Below are positions 27,665 through 36,341 of a stretch of DNA of 64,000 nt, one piece after another (the stretch's first letter is position 1; every line of letters starts with the position of its first letter). A model generated the notes under the pieces. The model was not told the DNA's origin, made no database searches, and saw only the letters and a program-made list of their open reading frames with translations. Location of the stretch: positions 62,001 to 126,000 of the forward strand of contig JAFRGQ010000098.1 in assembly GCA_017433725.1 (NCBI GenBank). The letters are read 5' to 3'. The position numbers were made by a program, and so were the translations under genes. Origin of the DNA: Lachnospiraceae bacterium. GTDB lineage: Bacteria > Bacillota > Clostridia > Lachnospirales > Lachnospiraceae.

Positions 27665-28002
27665 TGTCGGCAGGACATACGATCGCGGCTGACACATGTC
27701 AGGTGAGGAAAGTCCGGGCTCCACAGGGCAGGGATGCCGGATAACGTCCGGCGGGAGTAATCCCCGGGAAAGCGCAACAGAAAACAACCGCCGCGCAAGC
27801 GGTAAGGATGAAAAGGCAGTGTAAGAGACTACCGCCTGGCTGGTAACAGGCAGGGCATATGCAAGCCCCATCCGGAGCAAGACCAAACATAGGCTATACG
27901 GCGGCCCGTCGTGCCTTGGGCCGGTCGCTTGAACCGTTCGGTAACGGGCGGTCTAGATAGATGATCGTACACGACATAACCCGGCTTATAGTTCTGCCGA
28001 CA
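27665..28002 (+). ncRNA. rnpB: RNase P RNA, bacterial class A
   Basis: The catalytic RNA removes 5' leaders from tRNA precursors with RnpA. The ends pair as P1: TGTCGGCAG (27665-27673) with CTGCCGACA (27994-28002). The universally conserved GAGGAAAGTCCGGGCTCCAC lies at about 27703, AGAGACTACCGCC-like core sequence near 27827, CAAGACCAAACATAGG near 27880 and the 3' AACCCGGCTTATAG near 27977. The length of about 338 nt fits. No protein reading frame here is credible. Confidence 0.95.
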
Positions 28003-28112
28003 TATGATGAAACATAAGAGGTTTTCTCATTCAGCGAAGCTACAGTATATTGCAGATGATGGTTGCAGATGTCTGCTATATATTGTGGGTTGTCACTTCT
28101 TGGATGCGAAAG

Positions 28113-28160
28113 CCTCTTTCTTTTGTCTTCGGGTATCTGAGAGGTCCTTTGTTCTTTTTT
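28113..28160 (+). terminator. Probable rnpB terminator
   Basis: CCTCT (28113-28117) pairs with AGAGG (28140-28144) around a loop containing CTTCGG, followed by the T-rich 28148-28160. The stem is short and partly wobble-paired, hence moderate confidence. Confidence 0.4.
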
Positions 28161-28163
28161 CCA

Positions 28164-28192
28164 TTGTTTTTGGTCATGAAAGAACATATAAT
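28164..28192 (+). promoter_or_regulatory. Sigma-A promoter upstream of ppx leader
   Basis: TTGTTT (28164-28169), 17-bp spacer, TATAAT (28187-28192). The start would be near 28199. Confidence 0.65.
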
Positions 28193-28252
28193 AACTATTA
28201 TAAGAATTCGTTTCGTTCGCACCGGTCCGGTCGAACGCATGAACACTCCAGT

Positions 28253-28284
28253 GCACACTGCTAAGGAAAAGTGTGCTTCTTTTT
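28253..28284 (+). terminator. Terminator in the ppx leader
   Basis: GCACACT (28253-28259) pairs with AGTGTGC (28270-28276), followed by TTCTTTTT. It is only about 85 bases after the predicted start and 43 bases before ppx, so it either ends a small RNA or attenuates ppx-ppk1. Confidence 0.7.
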
Positions 28285-28326
28285 ATGGTTTGCTCCTAAC
28301 AAGCAGGAAAGGCAAGGAACAGGATA

Positions 28327-29859
28327 ATGGCAGTGACAACATTTGCAGCAATCGATATCGGCTCATACAATGTGACGATGGAGATTTTTGAAATCACTAA
28401 GAAAAACGGGCTCAAATCCCTGAATTCGGTCAGGAAGAGACTTGAACTCGGTAAAGATACTTATACGAGGAAGATGGTATCCCCCGAAATTCTCGATGAG
28501 CTGACGAACATTCTTCTTGATTACAGCAATATCATGAAGGAATACGGTGTGACAGCATACCGCGCGTGTGCCAAAACAGCCGTGCGTGAGGCGAGAAATT
28601 ACCTGCTTGTCAGGGAACATATCCGCAACAAGACCGGCATCGTTGTTGAGATCCTTTCAAACTCTGAGCAGAGATTCCTCGGATATAAGTCCATCGCTTC
28701 GAGAGGCGAGGAATTTGAAAGAATCATCGAGAAGGGCACTGCAATCATCGATGTCAGCGGAGGAAGTATTCAGATATCTCTCTTTGACAAGAACACACTT
28801 GTCACTGCACAGAACCTGCATCTCGGGCTTTTGCGCATTTCGAACCGCCTTTCCATGATTCAGAACCAGACAACGCATCCTGAGCGCATAATTGATCAGT
28901 TCATCCGCAAGGATATCTGGAACTTCAAGAGAATGTATCTCAAGGACCGCAATATCGATACGATCATTCTTGTCGGTGATTATTATACAAATCTTGTTTT
29001 CCAGAATCGAATGGATATGAACAAGATTGAAAGTGCTGATGAGTATTACAAATGGTACGAGCAGATCATCCGCATGTCTCCGCACGATGCAGCTGCTTTC
29101 CTCGGAGTCGGAACAGAGGTCGCAAATGCTGTCATTCCGATGGCCGTATTATACCGCCGCCTGATCGAAGTTTTCGGCGTCGACAGTATCTGGCTTCCGG
29201 GTATCCAGATTACAGACGGTATAGCATATGATTATGCGCTGAAAGCAAAAATCATACGCTCGCAGCATGACTTTGATAAGGATATTCTCATGGCTGCGAA
29301 GAATATCGCCAAGAGATATGCCGGTAATAAGGCACATACCGAGAAGATCATGGAAATCGCGGACGCAATTTTCAAGTCAGTGCGAAAAGACTCGGTCTTA
29401 GGGCCGCGCGACCGCCTGCTTCTTAAAGTTGCTTGCCAGCTCAATGACTGCGGCAAGTACATTAGTCTTGTAAATGTTGCCGAGTGTTCCTATAACATTA
29501 TTATTTCTACGGAAATCATAGGTCTCTCTGATAACGAGAGAAGAATCATTGCCAATACCGTCAAGTACAACACTTTGCCGTTCGAATTCTATGGCGAGAA
29601 CAATGACGGCCTCACCGAATATGATTTTCTTCGTGTGGCGCAGCTCACGGCTATCCTGCGAATCGCGAACAGTCTTGACCAGAGCTATCTGCAGAAAATC
29701 ACGGACATTCGTACAAGTAAGAAAGAGGACCGCCTGATTATCGACATTCAGGTGAAAGAGGATTTCACCCTCGAAAAGGGACTCTTCAAGACGAGCATAG
29801 AATTCTTTGAGGATATGTTCGACATTAAGCCGGAACTGAAGGTACGCAGAGTTAAGTGA
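28327..29859 (+). CDS. ppx: Ppx/GppA family exopolyphosphatase
   Basis: The 510-residue ASKHA-fold phosphatase removes terminal phosphate from polyphosphate or converts pppGpp to ppGpp. Phosphate loops are AIDIGSYN (7-14) and IIDVSGGSIQ (about 140), and the C-terminal HD-like half starts near residue 320. AAGGAA lies seven bases before ATG 28327. The gene for polyphosphate kinase follows by 28 bases, which favours a polyphosphate role over a purely ppGpp one. Transcription may be controlled by the leader terminator. Confidence 0.92.
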   Translation: MAVTTFAAIDIGSYNVTMEIFEITKKNGLKSLNSVRKRLELGKDTYTRKMVSPEILDELTNILLDYSNIMKEYGVTAYRACAKTAVREARNYLLVREHIRNKTGIVVEILSNSEQRFLGYKSIASRGEEFERIIEKGTAIIDVSGGSIQISLFDKNTLVTAQNLHLGLLRISNRLSMIQNQTTHPERIIDQFIRKDIWNFKRMYLKDRNIDTIILVGDYYTNLVFQNRMDMNKIESADEYYKWYEQIIRMSPHDAAAFLGVGTEVANAVIPMAVLYRRLIEVFGVDSIWLPGIQITDGIAYDYALKAKIIRSQHDFDKDILMAAKNIAKRYAGNKAHTEKIMEIADAIFKSVRKDSVLGPRDRLLLKVACQLNDCGKYISLVNVAECSYNIIISTEIIGLSDNERRIIANTVKYNTLPFEFYGENNDGLTEYDFLRVAQLTAILRIANSLDQSYLQKITDIRTSKKEDRLIIDIQVKEDFTLEKGLFKTSIEFFEDMFDIKPELKVRRVK

Positions 29860-29887
29860 TAAATTTAGAGAATAAAGAGGGAATGAT

Positions 29888-32197
29888 ATGGCACCGAAAA
29901 GCGATCAGGGTAAAGAGAGTAACAAGAAAAGCACTGTGAAGGCTGAGAAGAAGATTTTGGCGGAAGTCAAGCCGGTGGGAAAGAAAGAAGCTGCCATAGA
30001 TAAAACGGTACAGGCCTCAGAGTCGAATGTGCCACAGATCAATTTCAGAAATCCGGAATACTATAGGAACCGCGAGCTGTCATGGTTGGCGTTCGATGAG
30101 AGATGTCTCTCTGAGGCAAGAGACAGGCAGCTGGTTCCTCTGTTCGAGAGGGCAAAGTTCCTCAGCATCACTGCTTCGAATCTGGATGAATTCAATATGG
30201 TCCGCGTGGCTTCCCTGAAGGATCAGGTCCATGCCGGATATACAAAAAAAGACATTGCCGGAATGACAGCGGCTGAGCAGCTCAGTGCGATTTCCGAGAG
30301 AATGCATACATTTGTGAGAGATCAGTACAATACGCTGAATCGTTCACTTTTCCCATCCTTTGAGAAGGCCGGACTTGAGATCATTGCCGACTATGAGGAA
30401 CTGACAGAAGCGCAATGCGCATATCTCGATGAATACTTTGAGACGAATATTTATCCGATCCTTACGCCCATGGCGATGGATTCCTCCCGTCCGTTCCCGT
30501 TGGTACGTAACAAGACTCTCAATATCGGTGCTCTGATAGCACAGAAGGAATCCAAGAAGAAGAAAGAGTCCTTTGAATTCGCTACCGTTCAGGTGCCGGC
30601 CGTACTACCTAGACTGATCAGTCTACCGGATGCGGAAGACGGGCACAAAGTCATCATTCTGCTCGAAGAAGTCATCCGCAAATACATCGGCAAGCTCTTC
30701 CAGCATTATCGCGTACTTTGCGCTTATCCGTACCGCATCATGAGGAACGCGGAACTGGATGTGGACGAAGACGAGGCTGAAGATCTGCTGAAAGAAATTC
30801 AGAAACAGCTCAAGAAGCGCCAATGGGGTGAGGTGATCCGTCTTGAGATCGCTGAAGGCGTGGATAAAAGGCTTCTGAAAATCCTTGTTAAGGAATTCAA
30901 TGTATCGCAGGAGGATATATTCTTTATTCCCGGACCGATCGATCTTACATTCCTGATGAAAGTGTACGGACTTCCGGGCTTCGATGCATATAAGACAAAG
31001 GGATACACACCGGCGCCGGTCAGGGAATTTGCCGACACGGACGATGTATTTGAAGTGATCAGAAGAAAAGACGTCTTTGTACATCACCCGTATATGAGTT
31101 TCGATCCGGTCGTACGTTTCGTTCAAAAAGCGGCCTCGGATCCGGATGTACTGGCCATCAAACAGACCCTGTACCGTGTGAGTGGAGATTCTCCGATCGT
31201 TGCGGCTCTGGCACGTGCCGCAGAGAGCGGCAAGCAGGTAACAGTTCTTGTTGAGCTGAAGGCACGTTTTGATGAGGAACATAACATTGTCTGGGCAAAG
31301 ATGCTTGAAAAAGCCGGCTGCCATGTAATTTACGGTCTTCTCGGCCTCAAGGTTCACAGCAAGATCACGATGGTGATCCGCCGTGAGGAGGATGGTATTC
31401 GCAGATATGTACATCTGGGAACCGGTAACTATAATGATTCCACTGCGAAGTTGTACACAGACTGCGGTATCTTCACATGCGATGCGCAGATAGGAGCGGA
31501 TGCAACGGCCGTTTTCAACATGCTCTCCGGTTATTCGGAGCCTGAGAAATGGTTCCGCCTGCTGGTCGCTCCCATCTGGATGAAGAACAGTTTTCTTTAT
31601 ATGATCGAGCGTGAAAGAAAGAATGCCGAGGCTGGAAAAAAGGCGTTTATCCGTGCCAAGATGAATTCCCTGTGCGACCCGGATATCATAGAGGCACTGT
31701 ATCAGGCTTCCCATGCGGGCGTAGAAATCGATCTTCTTATTCGAGGAATCTGTTGCCTGAAGACGGGAATCCCCGGTGTTTCGGAGACTATTCACGTGCG
31801 TTCGATCGTAGGCAATTTCCTGGAACACTCCAGAATCTTCTGGTTCTGCAATGACGATCAGGATGAGGTCTTCATGGGCTCTGCGGACTGGATGCCGAGA
31901 AACCTGGACAAGCGTGTCGAGATCGTCTATCCGGTACTGGATGAGGATATAAAGAAAGAAGTGCAACATGTGCTCGATCTGGAATTCGAGGATAATGTGA
32001 AAGCGCATCTTCTTCAGACGGACGGCACATACGTAAAGCAGGATAAGAGGGGCAAGAAGCTGGTCAACTCTCAGGATTTATTCTGCGAAGAAGCATGGGC
32101 GAAGGTCCCGGTCACGGAGAGTCCGATCGAATCCAGAAGGTTTATACCGGCCGAACCTCCTATTATCTTTGATGAGGAGGAAACAACCGAAGAGTGA
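29888..32197 (+). CDS. ppk1: Polyphosphate kinase 1
   Basis: The 769-residue enzyme makes polyphosphate from ATP through a phosphohistidine. The first 50 residues are a lysine/glutamate-rich extension, and the conserved N-domain begins at NRELSWLAFDERCL (about 58). The autophosphorylated His490 is in LKVHSKITMVIRR and the second histidine His647 in NFLEHSRIFWF. The phospholipase-D-like fold is complete to VKAHLLQTDG. A ribosome site GAGGGAATG precedes ATG 29888. Paired with ppx, it forms a synthesis/degradation unit for phosphate or energy storage and stress. Confidence 0.97.
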   Translation: MAPKSDQGKESNKKSTVKAEKKILAEVKPVGKKEAAIDKTVQASESNVPQINFRNPEYYRNRELSWLAFDERCLSEARDRQLVPLFERAKFLSITASNLDEFNMVRVASLKDQVHAGYTKKDIAGMTAAEQLSAISERMHTFVRDQYNTLNRSLFPSFEKAGLEIIADYEELTEAQCAYLDEYFETNIYPILTPMAMDSSRPFPLVRNKTLNIGALIAQKESKKKKESFEFATVQVPAVLPRLISLPDAEDGHKVIILLEEVIRKYIGKLFQHYRVLCAYPYRIMRNAELDVDEDEAEDLLKEIQKQLKKRQWGEVIRLEIAEGVDKRLLKILVKEFNVSQEDIFFIPGPIDLTFLMKVYGLPGFDAYKTKGYTPAPVREFADTDDVFEVIRRKDVFVHHPYMSFDPVVRFVQKAASDPDVLAIKQTLYRVSGDSPIVAALARAAESGKQVTVLVELKARFDEEHNIVWAKMLEKAGCHVIYGLLGLKVHSKITMVIRREEDGIRRYVHLGTGNYNDSTAKLYTDCGIFTCDAQIGADATAVFNMLSGYSEPEKWFRLLVAPIWMKNSFLYMIERERKNAEAGKKAFIRAKMNSLCDPDIIEALYQASHAGVEIDLLIRGICCLKTGIPGVSETIHVRSIVGNFLEHSRIFWFCNDDQDEVFMGSADWMPRNLDKRVEIVYPVLDEDIKKEVQHVLDLEFEDNVKAHLLQTDGTYVKQDKRGKKLVNSQDLFCEEAWAKVPVTESPIESRRFIPAEPPIIFDEEETTEE

Positions 32198-32270
32198 CGG
32201 GCAGATCCATATACAGAAAATGATCTGTTCGAATCACAATATATATAACTGACCAAAAATTTCATGTCAT

Positions 32271-32304
32271 TGTTGCAGTACGATTTCGATGATTACATGC
32301 AACA
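32271..32304 (+). promoter_or_regulatory. Inverted repeat upstream of glf
   Basis: TGTTGCA (32271-32277) and TGCAACA (32298-32304) are perfect 7-bp arms separated by 20 bases, ending about 40 bases before the start codon. It could be an mRNA hairpin or a DNA site; there is no T tract. Confidence 0.35.
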
Positions 32305-32346
32305 TGGGAAATTCAGAAATCAACTATTTAAAGGAGCACACGACTC

Positions 32347-33450
32347 ATGAAATATGATTATCTTGTAGTAGGAGCAGGACTTTTCGGGGCGACATTTGTT
32401 TACGAAGCTCGTAAACACGGCAAGACATGTATCGTTATCGACAAGAGGGACCACATTGCGGGCAACATTTATTGTGCCGAGGAGGAAGGCATACTGATAC
32501 ACCGCTACGGAGCACACATTTTCCATACCTCCGATGAGGAAGTGTGGGAGTTCGTAAATCAGTTCGTCTCCTTCAACAATTTCATCAATAGTCCGGTCGC
32601 TGTCTATAAGGATGAGCTTTATAATCTTCCGTTCAATATGAACACTTTCTCCAGAATGTGGGATATCCGCACGCCGGCTGAAGCCAAAGCAATCATTGCG
32701 CGCCAGATCCGGGATCTGGATATTGACGAGCCGAAGAATCTGGAGGAGCAGGCACTGAAGCTGGTAGGGCGCGATGTCTATGAGAAGCTCATCAAGGGAT
32801 ATACGGAAAAGCAGTGGGGCAGACCGTGTACAGAACTTCCGGCTTTCATCATCAAGCGTCTGCCGCTCCGCTTCGTTTATGATAATAATTATTTCCGTGA
32901 CCCGCATCAGGGTATCCCGAAAGAAGGATACAATGTGCTGGTCGAGAAGTTACTCGGCGATACGGAAGTCATTTTGAGAACTGACTACCGTGATTTCAAC
33001 GCTAACAATCCTGAAATCGCCGAGAAAACTGTCTACACAGGCATGATCGACGAGTACTATGACTTCTGCTTCGGTAATCTTGAGTACAGAAGCGTGCGCT
33101 TCGAGGATGAGCACTACGATACTGACAATTATCAGGGAAATGCTGTCGTCAACTACACGGAGAGTGTGGTGCCGTACACACGAATTATCGAACATAAGCA
33201 TTTTGCATTCGGAACACAGCCTACAACGATTATTTCGAAGGAGTATCCGAGCGAGTGGAGACCGGGCGTCGAGCCTTACTATCCGATCAACGACGAGAAG
33301 AACAATGCGCTGTATGAGAAGTACAGGGCGCTTGCCGAGAAGGAAGAGAAGGTAATCTTCGGAGGAAGGCTGGGAACATATAAGTACTATGATATGGATA
33401 AGGTAATCGCTGCTGCTCTTGCCGCTTCAAAGAAAGAATTTGGAGAGTAA
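32347..33450 (+). CDS. glf: UDP-galactopyranose mutase
   Basis: The 367-residue FAD enzyme converts UDP-galactopyranose to UDP-galactofuranose, a donor for surface glycans. The FAD dinucleotide motif VVGAGLFGAT (7-16) is followed by the family stretch HRYGAHIFHTS and GYTEKQWG near residue 155. Active-site arginines lie in the C-terminal part (VPYTRIIEHKHF; FGGRLGTYKYYDMD). AAAGGAG precedes ATG 32347. No glycosyltransferase or flippase is adjacent, so the galactofuranose acceptor must be made elsewhere in the genome. Confidence 0.96.
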   Translation: MKYDYLVVGAGLFGATFVYEARKHGKTCIVIDKRDHIAGNIYCAEEEGILIHRYGAHIFHTSDEEVWEFVNQFVSFNNFINSPVAVYKDELYNLPFNMNTFSRMWDIRTPAEAKAIIARQIRDLDIDEPKNLEEQALKLVGRDVYEKLIKGYTEKQWGRPCTELPAFIIKRLPLRFVYDNNYFRDPHQGIPKEGYNVLVEKLLGDTEVILRTDYRDFNANNPEIAEKTVYTGMIDEYYDFCFGNLEYRSVRFEDEHYDTDNYQGNAVVNYTESVVPYTRIIEHKHFAFGTQPTTIISKEYPSEWRPGVEPYYPINDEKNNALYEKYRALAEKEEKVIFGGRLGTYKYYDMDKVIAAALAASKKEFGE

Positions 33451-33506
33451 TACAAAAATCTACAATATTTTCAGTTTATTTTTCTCAGTATGGCGAGAAT
33501 TCGATA

Positions 33507-33535
33507 GTGACAAATAAAGAGCCTTGACATATAAT
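33507..33535 (+). promoter_or_regulatory. Sigma-A promoter for serC
   Basis: GTGACA (33507-33512), 17-bp spacer, TATAAT (33530-33535). Part of the spacer is a second TTGACA that has no -10 of its own. Confidence 0.65.
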
Positions 33536-33578
33536 AACTCCTTGAAAAATTGTTTGAGGTTAAGCAAGGAGGCTTAAA

Positions 33579-34667
33579 ATGATTGAAGGCAGAATTTATA
33601 ACTTTTCGGCTGGCCCGTCGATTCTTCCGGAGGAAGTATTACTCAAAGCACAGAAAGAGCTTCTCAACTGTGAAGGCTCCGGCATGTCAGTCCTTGAGAT
33701 GAGCCACCGCTCTAAGGTCTTTGATGACATCATCAAAGCTGCGGAGGCAAATATGCGCAAAGTTATGAATATTCCGGATAACTATAAAGTCCTGTTTCTG
33801 CAGGGCGGCGCAAGCGGCGTCTTCGCATCACTTCCGATGAATCTCGGAAACAGGAACAAAGTCGCAGATTACATCGTTTCCGGAAACTTCTCCGGGACTG
33901 CACTGAAGGAGGCAAAAAAATATCTCGATGCGAGAGAAGCAGCTTCCACCAAGGATGAGAATTTCACGCGTATACCGACTCAGGAAGAGCTGAAACTCAG
34001 CCCGGATGCAGATTATGTACATGTCTGCTGGAACAATACGATTTTCGGTACGAAATTCCAGTATATTCCCGAGACAGGTGACGTACCGCTCGTAGCGGAT
34101 ATGTCCTCCAGCATTCTGTCAGAGCCGGTCGATGTGACAAAATTCGGCATGATATATGCCGGCGTTCAGAAGAACCTGGCTCCCGCAGCTCTGGCAATCG
34201 TTATCGTTCGCGAGGATCTGATCGGCAACGCTATGGATATCACGCCGAGGATCTGGGATTACAAACTTATGGCAGATAAGGAGTCAATGCTGAATACTCC
34301 GCCGTGCTTCCCGATCTATTTTGTAAAGCTGGTTACGGATTACATCATGGAACAGGGCGGTCTTACCGCCATGAAGGAACGCAACGAGGAGAAAGCGGCG
34401 ATTCTCTATGATTATCTGGATTCCCAGAGTTTCTACAAAGCCGCAGCCTGCAAGGAAGACCGTTCTATTATGAATGTTACGTTCCGTACAGGCGACGAGG
34501 CTCTCGATAAGGAATTTGTGGCTGGACAGGCTGCCCGCGGGTTCTCTAATCTGAAAGGACATAGACTGGTCGGAGGTATGCGCGCTTCGATCTACAACGC
34601 TATGCCGAAGGAAGGCGTAATTGCTCTCGTTGAGTATATGAAAGAGTTCGCAGAAGCACATTCCTGA
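33579..34667 (+). CDS. serC: Phosphoserine aminotransferase
   Basis: The 362-residue PLP enzyme makes 3-phosphoserine from 3-phosphohydroxypyruvate and glutamate in serine synthesis. It starts with the family signature YNFSAGPSILP; the PLP lysine is Lys198 in YAGVQKNLAPA, and HRLVGGMRASIYNA is near the C-terminus. AAGGAGG precedes ATG 33579. A terminator follows. The usual partner serA is not beside it; the next gene is the DUF1015 protein often found in this cluster. Confidence 0.97.
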   Translation: MIEGRIYNFSAGPSILPEEVLLKAQKELLNCEGSGMSVLEMSHRSKVFDDIIKAAEANMRKVMNIPDNYKVLFLQGGASGVFASLPMNLGNRNKVADYIVSGNFSGTALKEAKKYLDAREAASTKDENFTRIPTQEELKLSPDADYVHVCWNNTIFGTKFQYIPETGDVPLVADMSSSILSEPVDVTKFGMIYAGVQKNLAPAALAIVIVREDLIGNAMDITPRIWDYKLMADKESMLNTPPCFPIYFVKLVTDYIMEQGGLTAMKERNEEKAAILYDYLDSQSFYKAAACKEDRSIMNVTFRTGDEALDKEFVAGQAARGFSNLKGHRLVGGMRASIYNAMPKEGVIALVEYMKEFAEAHS

Positions 34668-34689
34668 TACATTTTTACTGGTAAACAGC

Positions 34690-34723
34690 ACCGGAGCGGG
34701 AAATCCTGCTCCGGTCTTATTCC
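34690..34723 (+). terminator. Terminator after serC
   Basis: ACCGGAGCGGG-aaat-CCTGCTCCGGT is an 11-bp stem (one G-T pair) followed by CTTATTCCTT. Confidence 0.8.
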
Positions 34724-34787
34724 TTAACGACATTTTTTCTCGCTAAGTCTCGCTTATGAGACTTGAATAGTCATAAAGGAGGCAATC

Positions 34788-36050
34788 ATGGCTATTTTCA
34801 GACCATTCAAAGCAGTTCGACCGGACCCCGAATATGCAGACAGGGTCGCCGCACTGCCATACGACGTTATGAGCAGTGACGAGGCAAGAGAACTGGTCAG
34901 GGATAATCCGTACTCATTTCTACATGTCGACAGGGCGGAAGTCGATCTTGACCCTTCGGTTGATCATTATGATGCCGGCGTCTACGCCAGAGCAGCTGAA
35001 AATCTGCAAAAGATGCTGGCGGATGGCGTAAATGTCGAAGAAGACAGACCGATGTACTATTTATACAGACAAATCATGGACGGCAGGTCGCAGACCGGCA
35101 TTGTGGGATGTGCTTCCATTGATGATTACATGAATAATATCATTAAGAAGCATGAGCTTACCCGCGCGGACAAGGAGGAGGATCGTGTCCGTCATGTCGA
35201 TGTCTGCAACGCCAATACAGGTCCGATTTTCCTGACATTCCGTGACAGCGGAGATATTCGTAAGTTTACAGCAGATTGGATGAAGAACCACGCATCCCTT
35301 TACGATTTCATATCCGAGGACGGCATTACGCATACGGTATGGAAGGTGGACGATACAGACGTCATACATAAACTGGAAGAGACTTTGCGTTCCATGCCGG
35401 CTTTCTATATAGCGGACGGTCATCACAGATCCGCATCGGCTGTACGCGTCGGCATGAAGAGAAGGCAGGAGCATCCGGATTTCGACGGAAGTGAGGAGTT
35501 CAATTATTTTCTCGCGGTTCTGTTCCCGAGTGAAGAGCTTCATATATTCGACTACAACAGAGTCGTGAAGGATCTTAACGGGTTGACGCCGGAATCATTC
35601 CTCGAAAAGATCGGTGAGAAGTTTCTGGTAAGTGAGCTTGGTGAGACGGTCGATGATTCGGAAGTCGGAAGGCCGGAAAGAAAGCATGATTTCGGTATGT
35701 ATCTCGCCGGCAGATGGTATCGTCTCACAGCGAAGGAGGGCACATTCAATGCATCGGATCCGGTATCGAGGCTTGATGTTTCCATCCTTCAGGATAATCT
35801 GCTTGCGCCCGTACTCGGAATCGGTGATCCGAGAACGGAAAGCAGGATCTCTTTTATAGGCGGAATCCGGGGACTGAAAGAGCTCGTGAGGCTGGTAGAC
35901 GAGGGAGCAGCCGTAGCATTTGCAATGTATCCCACTACTCTTGAGGATCTTATGGACATTGCTGATGCCGGCGCCATTATGCCTCCCAAGTCCACATGGT
36001 TCGAACCGAAGCTCAGGAGCGGATTGTTTGTACACTATCTGGAGGGATAA
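34788..36050 (+). CDS. DUF1015 family protein (SerC-associated)
   Basis: The 420-residue soluble protein begins IFRPFKAVRPDPEYADRVAALPYDVMSSDEAR, matching the DUF1015 family (split here for reading only). A conserved ADGHHRSA segment lies near residue 208. The biochemical role is not established; in many Clostridia the gene sits beside serC and serA, which suggests a link to serine metabolism. AAAGGAGG precedes ATG 34788. A terminator separates it from serC, so it may have its own promoter, which I did not find in the short gap. Confidence 0.88.
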   Translation: MAIFRPFKAVRPDPEYADRVAALPYDVMSSDEARELVRDNPYSFLHVDRAEVDLDPSVDHYDAGVYARAAENLQKMLADGVNVEEDRPMYYLYRQIMDGRSQTGIVGCASIDDYMNNIIKKHELTRADKEEDRVRHVDVCNANTGPIFLTFRDSGDIRKFTADWMKNHASLYDFISEDGITHTVWKVDDTDVIHKLEETLRSMPAFYIADGHHRSASAVRVGMKRRQEHPDFDGSEEFNYFLAVLFPSEELHIFDYNRVVKDLNGLTPESFLEKIGEKFLVSELGETVDDSEVGRPERKHDFGMYLAGRWYRLTAKEGTFNASDPVSRLDVSILQDNLLAPVLGIGDPRTESRISFIGGIRGLKELVRLVDEGAAVAFAMYPTTLEDLMDIADAGAIMPPKSTWFEPKLRSGLFVHYLEG

Positions 36051-36215
36051 TGAGCTTAAGCACCGGCACGGAAGTCCGCGACATAAGTTGTGATAAATGC
36101 ATCATACGTTTAAGATGCAAAAGTTGATTACGGATTGTTCCTGAAAAAATACATGATATGACTGATCCACTCGTAATATCTCATCGTATAAAGAGTTAGA
36201 AAAGTTCTATGCTTT

Positions 36216-36221
36216 TATAAT
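36216..36221 (+). promoter_or_regulatory. -10 element before the L,D-transpeptidase gene
   Basis: TATAAT in a T-rich context with no convincing -35. The surrounding 291-bp gap (36051-36341) also has an imperfect hairpin GGGATGCC-ggagca-GGCATTCC (36247-36268) and nothing else I can assign. Confidence 0.4.
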
Positions 36222-36341
36222 TAGCATATGCTTTCGAAAGTTTTCGGGGATGCCGGAGCAGGCATTCCATGATGTCGAAGGCACAAAAAAACTGAATATG
36301 GAAAAAGATGAAAAGATTATTTATTATGAAAAGGAGAACGA

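Larger units (their letters stand above)
28003..28326 (+). other. 324-bp region between rnpB and ppx
   Basis: No protein gene is supported. The region holds a probable rnpB terminator, a promoter and a two-hairpin leader ending in a second terminator, listed separately. The stretch 28005-28110 shows nothing I can assign. Confidence 0.5.

Noticed and set aside
27632-27890. Minus-strand frames across rnpB
   Set aside because: The region folds as RNase P RNA with all conserved motifs, so the frames are accidental.
28004-28391. Several short frames downstream of rnpB
   Set aside because: No ribosome sites, and they run through terminator and promoter elements and into ppx.
30623-32008. 461-codon minus-strand frame opposite ppk1
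   Set aside because: Mirror of a highly conserved gene; no recognisable features of its own.
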